Part shown: in pieces, positions 6,078-11,105 of the stretch
Layout of the letters: each line of letters starts with the position of its first letter
Numbering within the stretch: the first letter of the stretch is position 1
NCBI GenBank assembly: GCA_019114015.1
Contig: DXGG01000014.1
Coordinates: 1 to 11,105, forward strand
Length of the DNA: 11,105 nucleotides
Reading direction: 5' to 3'
Source: Candidatus Onthomorpha intestinigallinarum
GTDB lineage: Bacteria; Bacteroidota; Bacteroidia; Bacteroidales; P3
Translations under genes and position numbers: made by a program
The notes under the pieces: generated by a model
The model's database searches: none
Told to the model about the DNA's origin: nothing
Seen by the model: the letters and a program-made list of their open reading frames with translations, nothing else

Positions 6078-8540
6078 TTATTCGTCCGTTCGTTTAATAA
6101 ACCGTTTTGCAAAATTCTCTTCCCTTATTATCAGTACAAGCAATATGGCATTCATTATCACGACATCGAAAACGAAATACCACCATACTTGACCTACAAA
6201 CAGACAGATGAAAAGGACAATAACTCTCGTATTGAACTGAAGTATGTTTGTCAAAGGCATGTTTGATTTGTTTGCCATGCGTAAGTCATGTCTCAAATCC
6301 TCGGGTATTTCGTCCTTGAATTTCGTTCTGAGCCTTTCGAGCAGAATCTGCATTTTAGGAGTCAACATTTCCTGCTGCCAGGTATAATTCCTGTAAAACC
6401 ACAAACATATCTTCTCGAAAGGTTTCTCCGAAAACCTGGTTTGATGCAACAACTGAGTCATTGCTTTTGAATTGTCTTGTTCGCTGCCTTTGCGACCTTT
6501 TATGATGAAAAGATGAATATTTCTGTAATAGTCCGCCATGGCCGCATGAAATATATGACTTAATCCCGCCAAAGAGGCCAACAGCCATATCCAATTAGAA
6601 AAGCCCTCGTTCAACAGTCTGAGCACGCAGACCAGATAAATGCATATGAACCAGAAATCACCTGCCAGTCCGTCCAGAATTCGTCCTAGTCTCGTATGAT
6701 TGTTGGTCAATCTGGCCAACTGTCCGTCCGTGGAATCCATAAGGTTTGCCAAAACAAGCAAAACCATTCCTACAATGTTCCATTTAAGATCGGACGGATA
6801 GAAAAACAAACCTGCGGCAACTCCGACGAAGATACTGAATACGGTTATCATGTTGGGTGTTATCTTCAACTTGCGGGCCAATAACGCACATCTGAATCCC
6901 AACGGACGATAAAACCATATGTCTATACATTCCTCCGTATCGGCAGACTTTAAGGTGTCTTCCATTTTCGGCTTGTTTTCTTCAGATCCGGGTTTCTCCT
7001 TTTCCATTTTCATCCTTTTTACAATGGCTTCAACGGCTTGGTCTCTGCATGCACAATAACTTGGAAAATCATTCACGTCAATGACTTTCATTTTCCCGGA
7101 AGCATCAACCATTATGTCGCCGCCAAAAAAATCCAACCCCATGCAGCGACCTATTTTGTCAGTTATTTCTTTTAAACCTTCCTCATCTATCTTTTCCACC
7201 CGTATCTTTTCATTGATTGCCATTCCGAACTTGTCTCTTTTTGGCAGATACCAATATAGAAAACCGCTTTCCGCAACCTTGTAGAATTTGATGAGATTTC
7301 CGTCTATGTGTTCGCTCAACAAAGCCCTTTTTATTCCTCTTTCCTTCATTGAATGCAAAACGGATATTCCATCCTGTGCGGTTTGGCAGTAAACCACGTC
7401 GTTTCTCCCTTCCGTCTGAAAGTCCGCCCTTTTTACCCAGAAAGAAGAAATATCCGCAAAGTCCATGCACTTCGGGTTATCGCAGTCGGTATCTACCACC
7501 TTGAAGTCGGGAACGTCCACTCCCGCATCATGGAGCATGTTGTTCATCCTTTCCCTGTAACAGTTTCTGCATGATGAAACGGAATTGAAGATTTTCAACC
7601 CTTCCTTTTCTTTCTTGTCCAGCAATTCTACGGCATTCAAGGAACGGGCCATTGAAATCACAAAATCAACACCTTTAAAATCATTCTCTTTCAGCTCCTG
7701 CTCGTTTATCCTCACCGTTGCAAAGCCCTCTTTCCGCAAACCGTTGTATATACCGTCAAACAATGCCTTGTCAATGTCTTCACATTGTGGCGAGAATCTT
7801 CTCCCCCTTTCAACGCACAATATTTTGCAATTACCGTTTTCAAGAAACAATTCAGCTTTCCTTATATCTTCCACATGGTCGATGTCTATTATTTTGCCAA
7901 AATCAAATCCTGCAACCTTGCAACCGTTTTCAACCAGCATCTGTTGGACATTTCTCATCCTTGAAACGTTTTCCCGTTTTGCTTTGTCTGCTACTGCCAA
8001 TGCCCTGTTCCTGAAGCAATATATTCCACCCGAGATTACAACCTTGTCTGACACCTGTTCGCTGCTGAATCGTCTTATTCTGCCGTTATCATCCTCGTCT
8101 ATCCACAACGGTTTTTCGTCATCAACCCATGCGGTTGTGCCCATAAGGGCATCCATGTCCTTTTCCTGTTCAAACGTCTTTATGTAGGAACTGAAAATAC
8201 TTTCGTTGAAAACCGTATCCACAGTTGTGAGACACAAATCTTTTGCATCCTTGCCCATGCTTTCCAGAATGGTATAAAAGCTATGTGCCGAGGAAGGAGT
8301 GGTTTTCACTATGATGTTCAACATCCCGTCCTTCTCCGCCATTTTCTCAAGCATCGACCTGAGTTCACCGGATTGCTCGTTTATGATTACCGTTATGGAT
8401 TCGGCCTTGTTGGCTTTGAATATTCTTATCAGCCTTTCCACCAGCATTTCTCCCTTGAGCCGAACCATCGGCTTGGGAAATTCAAATCCCTCCCGTCTCA
8501 ACCTGCTGCCTTCTCCCGCAGCTATAATGGCATAATTCAT
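6078..8540 (-). CDS. Three-module fusion: MobA-like nucleotidyltransferase + ATP-grasp + CDP-alcohol phosphatidyltransferase (putative CDP-inositol-route inositol-lipid synthase)
   Basis: An 820-aa protein with three modules. Residues 1-235 are a sugar-phosphate/alcohol-phosphate nucleotidyltransferase: AAGEGSRLR (7-15) with FPKP (21-24), a metal-site candidate TVDTVF (106-111), and DIDHVEDIRKAE (219-230). Residues about 239-512 resemble an ATP-grasp domain: IFNS and YRERMNNMLHDAGVDVP (317-344), a nucleotide-binding Lys in FWVKRAD (K370), SEHIDG (409-414), and metal ligands in GGDIMVD and VIDVNDFP (D475, D488, N490). After a charged linker (510-535), residues 540-820 form a membrane-bound CDP-alcohol transferase with the core D602-x2-D605-G-x2-A-R610-x8-G619-x3-D623. 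The last Asp is one residue late (D628, not 627). The proposed job is CTP plus inositol-1-phosphate to CDP-inositol, then phosphoinositol transfer to a lipid; this is inferred from ino1 in the same operon. The ATP-grasp role is unknown. The gene starts 15 bases after the DUF5686 gene. Confidence 0.88.
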   Translation of the reverse strand: MNYAIIAAGEGSRLRREGFEFPKPMVRLKGEMLVERLIRIFKANKAESITVIINEQSGELRSMLEKMAEKDGMLNIIVKTTPSSAHSFYTILESMGKDAKDLCLTTVDTVFNESIFSSYIKTFEQEKDMDALMGTTAWVDDEKPLWIDEDDNGRIRRFSSEQVSDKVVISGGIYCFRNRALAVADKAKRENVSRMRNVQQMLVENGCKVAGFDFGKIIDIDHVEDIRKAELFLENGNCKILCVERGRRFSPQCEDIDKALFDGIYNGLRKEGFATVRINEQELKENDFKGVDFVISMARSLNAVELLDKKEKEGLKIFNSVSSCRNCYRERMNNMLHDAGVDVPDFKVVDTDCDNPKCMDFADISSFWVKRADFQTEGRNDVVYCQTAQDGISVLHSMKERGIKRALLSEHIDGNLIKFYKVAESGFLYWYLPKRDKFGMAINEKIRVEKIDEEGLKEITDKIGRCMGLDFFGGDIMVDASGKMKVIDVNDFPSYCACRDQAVEAIVKRMKMEKEKPGSEENKPKMEDTLKSADTEECIDIWFYRPLGFRCALLARKLKITPNMITVFSIFVGVAAGLFFYPSDLKWNIVGMVLLVLANLMDSTDGQLARLTNNHTRLGRILDGLAGDFWFICIYLVCVLRLLNEGFSNWIWLLASLAGLSHIFHAAMADYYRNIHLFIIKGRKGSEQDNSKAMTQLLHQTRFSEKPFEKICLWFYRNYTWQQEMLTPKMQILLERLRTKFKDEIPEDLRHDLRMANKSNMPLTNILQFNTRVIVLFICLFVGQVWWYFVFDVVIMNAILLVLIIREENFAKRFIKRTDE

Positions 8541-8555
8541 ATTGTCCCAACACTC

Positions 8556-11090
8556 TTAAAAAGTAAATCGTAATCTGAACCTTATACCCCACTTGGCAAT
8601 GTTCGGATTGTCCAGATACGTAAAACGTCTTACGTAATCCAGTCGCAATACCTTGAAAATATTGTCCAACCCTATGTTGGCTTCTATGTAAGGCCCGTTA
8701 TTAAGGGCAAAGGTAGTATAATTTCCGTTCTCATCCCTTGGAAAATCCATCAAATATCCTTTTCCTTCTCCCGGCATGTTGTCTTTTGCAACACCTCCCC
8801 AAACCGTCTTGAAGGCAAAACATTCCCTCAGGTTCAGTTTGTTTATAAGAGGTATGCGGTTTAATATCACGCCATTGAAATTGTAGTTGAACATGAACTG
8901 TACGTAAGTATCCGAAACGAACTCATAGTAGTTCATAAGGTTGAAGGCTTCGTCCTGATAGGCCCAGTTTTGATTTGCATGATGGACAAACATGAGCGGA
9001 AAAGGAACCTGACCGAATATCTTTCCCCCTTCCAGAGCTATGTCTCCGTAACCGAATGTCCATAAATAGAATCTTTTTTGGAAAACCGCCTTGAGGCTGT
9101 GGTAAGACCAGTCTCCGGACAACAGTTTTGTTCCGTATGAATAATTGAAGGTAAATATGGGAGCAGTGGTGTTTATTGTCATTCTGTACTGTTGTTGCTG
9201 ATAGAATTTCTCTCCTTTGGCATAACGGAATTCAAAGTCGATGCTCGGATTGTTTATCCAACCGAAATCGTGCGTACCGTCAAAAGACTCATATACCAGA
9301 TTGTCCAGGGCCTGCTGACGCTTGTATTGTACTCCCACCTTGAAGGACATCTGGCTCAAGGTCTCGTATTCATATTCCAGTCTGAGAGTCTTGTCGAAAG
9401 ACATCTTGTCGGTGCTTCCCCTGTTGAAGGACAAAAACAGCCTGTCGGGCGTTCCCATAAGCAAATGTTGTCCCTGTATGTTGGTATTCTCCTCATAGGA
9501 CAAACTGATTAGATTCTTCGGAAACTCCCATTGGTGATAAACCTTGTCGGCAAAGTTGTACATCGCCTTGGTTCTGAACTTGAATCTCTCATCCCCGAAA
9601 CCGTAGGCAAGAAAACCTTCAAAGAACAGATTCTTGTTGAATTTCATGTTGGTCTTTCCGCCCACTCTCAACCTCAAACCCTCCACATCGTTCCAGCTGA
9701 CGGTGTTTTCTATCGGACCCAAATCTATCTTGCCTATTTCAACATAACCCGAGGTAAAGGCCATCACGGTTTTGAGAATGACTTTGTAGGCCGTGTAATT
9801 ATTGAGCCTTGCAGAATTCTCATAAGTCCTCTTTTCGGATTCGGTAAGTTGTTCTATACGGTTTTCCGTCCACCAGTTGGGCAGTTTCTTGTTGTATCCC
9901 GGCAGTCTTTCAGTCAGGTCGTAACTGCTGTAAAAGGCATCATCTCTCTGTTTGTCAAAGACATAATTGTCATACAATGTCTTTTTGCGTACGAACAGTT
10001 GCAGTCCGTATATGCTCAGTTCGGAACAAATGTCCTCCCTTGTCTTTATCATTACCCCTTCCCTGTATTCATAATCGTGTTTTATGGACAATGCCTCCAC
10101 AAAATTTATTCCGCTCTTTTTGTGTATGCCAAGATCGGCGGCAACAACCCTGTAGGTTCCGTCAAGGCTTATCCACAATGTGCCGCTGAAGCCTATGTCC
10201 CTCGCATTCGAGGGATTGAACAGAAGCTTAACGCATTGTTCCTCGCCAAGATAAACAGTGTCTCCGAGAAAAAAATGATACAGCAGTACACCCGAAGCAC
10301 TTAACGGAGAGAGAAAGTCGTTGCTGAGAATATGTATCTTGTTTTCGTAAATATCCACCTGATCGACTATTTCCGAAAGAAGGTTTTCAAGGCTTTGAGG
10401 GTCGAGAAACTTGCTTATTTCCACTTCCTGTTGGGCTATTATCATATTCTTTTCGCTGTTCGTTCTTTTTCTGTAATAGTTTTCCGCCAGTTGTTCGGTG
10501 AAATATACCGGAAGGTACGACTTGTCGCTCAAAGGGGAAGTATTCACATTGTCGAAAACATATTGCAGATTTTTGAACATGCGGTTGTAACGCAGACTGT
10601 CGCTTATTCCCAAAAGTGATATTTCGGTTTTCTGGTGTGAACGGTATTCGTAAAAGTCTTTGGACGATATATGGTTTGAATCCCTGTGTTCCAATACTTT
10701 TTTCATCAGTTCCACTGCGGGGTTTCCCTTGCGCTTGTAACGCGAACGTTCTGCGGTGACGGTCGTTGACTGAAGTATCTGCACATCTGTCCGCATCTTA
10801 ATCGTAAGATTTTCGTAGGTCTTTTTTTTCAGAACGAAGCCTTCGTACCTATATCCTATGGAACTGAAACAAACCGAATCGGCGTTCCGTTTGCTTTGGA
10901 TTGTGAATGTTCCGTCTTCGTTGCTTATCGCACCCGAGAGCATCTTGCCGTTCTTGTAAAGCACTATGTTGACGTATGGCAAAACCTCTTCGGTATCGGC
11001 ATCCTTTACGCAACCGCTTAGAACGGTCTGCCCTTCAACACACACAAGACTAAATAGCAACAGACAAGTTAAACAAAAGTTTCGTAACAT
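8556..11090 (-). CDS. DUF5686 / carboxypeptidase-regulatory-like domain outer-membrane protein
   Basis: An 844-aa exported protein. A signal peptide is visible: a short basic start (MLRNF), a hydrophobic core to about residue 18, and likely cleavage near VEG/QT (20-21). A CarboxypepD_reg-like beta-sandwich domain follows at about 23-100 (SGCVKDADTEEVLPYVNI, ISNEDGTFTI, FSSIGY). The stretch VTAERSRYKRKGNPAVELMKKVL (111-133) and the long remainder match the DUF5686 architecture. The C-terminal half is rich in alternating aromatic beta-strands and ends in FRLRFTF, a terminal aromatic typical of outer-membrane beta-barrels. The family's function is not established; the first domain also occurs at the N-terminus of TonB-dependent receptors, but no TonB plug domain is seen. 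It is the first visible gene of the - strand operon, 15 bases before the inositol-lipid fusion. The start ATG at 11088-11090 is near the window edge; its promoter lies at or beyond the edge. Confidence 0.88.
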   Translation of the reverse strand: MLRNFCLTCLLLFSLVCVEGQTVLSGCVKDADTEEVLPYVNIVLYKNGKMLSGAISNEDGTFTIQSKRNADSVCFSSIGYRYEGFVLKKKTYENLTIKMRTDVQILQSTTVTAERSRYKRKGNPAVELMKKVLEHRDSNHISSKDFYEYRSHQKTEISLLGISDSLRYNRMFKNLQYVFDNVNTSPLSDKSYLPVYFTEQLAENYYRKRTNSEKNMIIAQQEVEISKFLDPQSLENLLSEIVDQVDIYENKIHILSNDFLSPLSASGVLLYHFFLGDTVYLGEEQCVKLLFNPSNARDIGFSGTLWISLDGTYRVVAADLGIHKKSGINFVEALSIKHDYEYREGVMIKTREDICSELSIYGLQLFVRKKTLYDNYVFDKQRDDAFYSSYDLTERLPGYNKKLPNWWTENRIEQLTESEKRTYENSARLNNYTAYKVILKTVMAFTSGYVEIGKIDLGPIENTVSWNDVEGLRLRVGGKTNMKFNKNLFFEGFLAYGFGDERFKFRTKAMYNFADKVYHQWEFPKNLISLSYEENTNIQGQHLLMGTPDRLFLSFNRGSTDKMSFDKTLRLEYEYETLSQMSFKVGVQYKRQQALDNLVYESFDGTHDFGWINNPSIDFEFRYAKGEKFYQQQQYRMTINTTAPIFTFNYSYGTKLLSGDWSYHSLKAVFQKRFYLWTFGYGDIALEGGKIFGQVPFPLMFVHHANQNWAYQDEAFNLMNYYEFVSDTYVQFMFNYNFNGVILNRIPLINKLNLRECFAFKTVWGGVAKDNMPGEGKGYLMDFPRDENGNYTTFALNNGPYIEANIGLDNIFKVLRLDYVRRFTYLDNPNIAKWGIRFRLRFTF

Positions 11091-11105
11091 TCAATACAAA
11101 TCCTA

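Noticed and set aside
7585..8187. Ser/Phe/Leu-rich open frame on the + strand opposite the fusion gene
   Set aside because: Composition is that expected of the reverse complement of a Lys/Glu-rich coding frame; it lies opposite the nucleotidyltransferase and the start of the ATP-grasp module.
9531..10304. Open frame on the + strand (257 codons) opposite the DUF5686 gene
   Set aside because: Antisense to a clear signal-peptide-bearing outer-membrane protein gene; no recognisable motif.
11097..11105. TAGGATTTG on the - strand upstream of the DUF5686 gene as a possible -7 box
   Set aside because: It has three rather than two bases between TA and TTTG, and the -33 region lies outside the window, so it cannot be judged.
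1..11105. CRISPR arrays, tRNA/rRNA genes, IS elements, riboswitches, long direct repeats
   Set aside because: None seen on reading; almost all of the window is coding and the gaps are too short to hold them.

Overview
The window looks like chromosomal DNA from a Bacteroidota member, most likely order Bacteroidales. The evidence is a CarboxypepD_reg/DUF5686 outer-membrane protein, a promoter with the Bacteroidetes-type TAnnTTTG -7 box, weak Shine-Dalgarno sequences, and an inositol-lipid gene set of the kind reported from gut Bacteroides and Prevotella. I see no mobile element, CRISPR array, tRNA or rRNA. No gene-free stretch exceeds about 40 bases.

Left part, + strand (1-3147). The 3' end of a polytopic membrane-protein gene runs in from the left edge. 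A compact housekeeping unit follows: rdgB (dITP/XTP pyrophosphatase), a DUF2148 ferredoxin-domain protein and serS (seryl-tRNA synthetase). It has a recognisable promoter at about 677-707 and ends at a strong hairpin (3148-3184).

Right part, - strand (3188-11090, transcribed right to left). Five tightly packed genes converge on the same hairpin, which has A/T tracts on both sides and so can terminate both units. In order of transcription they are: a DUF5686 outer-membrane protein with signal peptide; an 820-aa three-module protein (MobA-like nucleotidyltransferase, ATP-grasp domain, CDP-alcohol phosphatidyltransferase); a UPF0104/MprF-type membrane flippase-like protein; a HAD-superfamily protein with an altered motif I; and ino1 (myo-inositol-1-phosphate synthase). 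Gaps are 15, 0, about -14 and 39 bases, which suggests one operon.

How the genes may work together (inference). Ino1 makes inositol-1-phosphate from glucose-6-phosphate. The nucleotidyltransferase module would activate it to CDP-inositol, and the CDP-alcohol transferase module of the same polypeptide would move phosphoinositol onto a lipid acceptor. The flippase-like protein and the DUF5686 protein could act in lipid transfer across the inner membrane and in the outer membrane. This fits the proposed second inositol-lipid route of Prevotella-type Bacteroidetes, which lacks a phosphatidylinositol-phosphate intermediate. The least explained parts are the ATP-grasp module inside the fusion, a displaced final Asp in the CDP-alcohol transferase motif, and the HAD protein that lacks the usual acid/base Asp.
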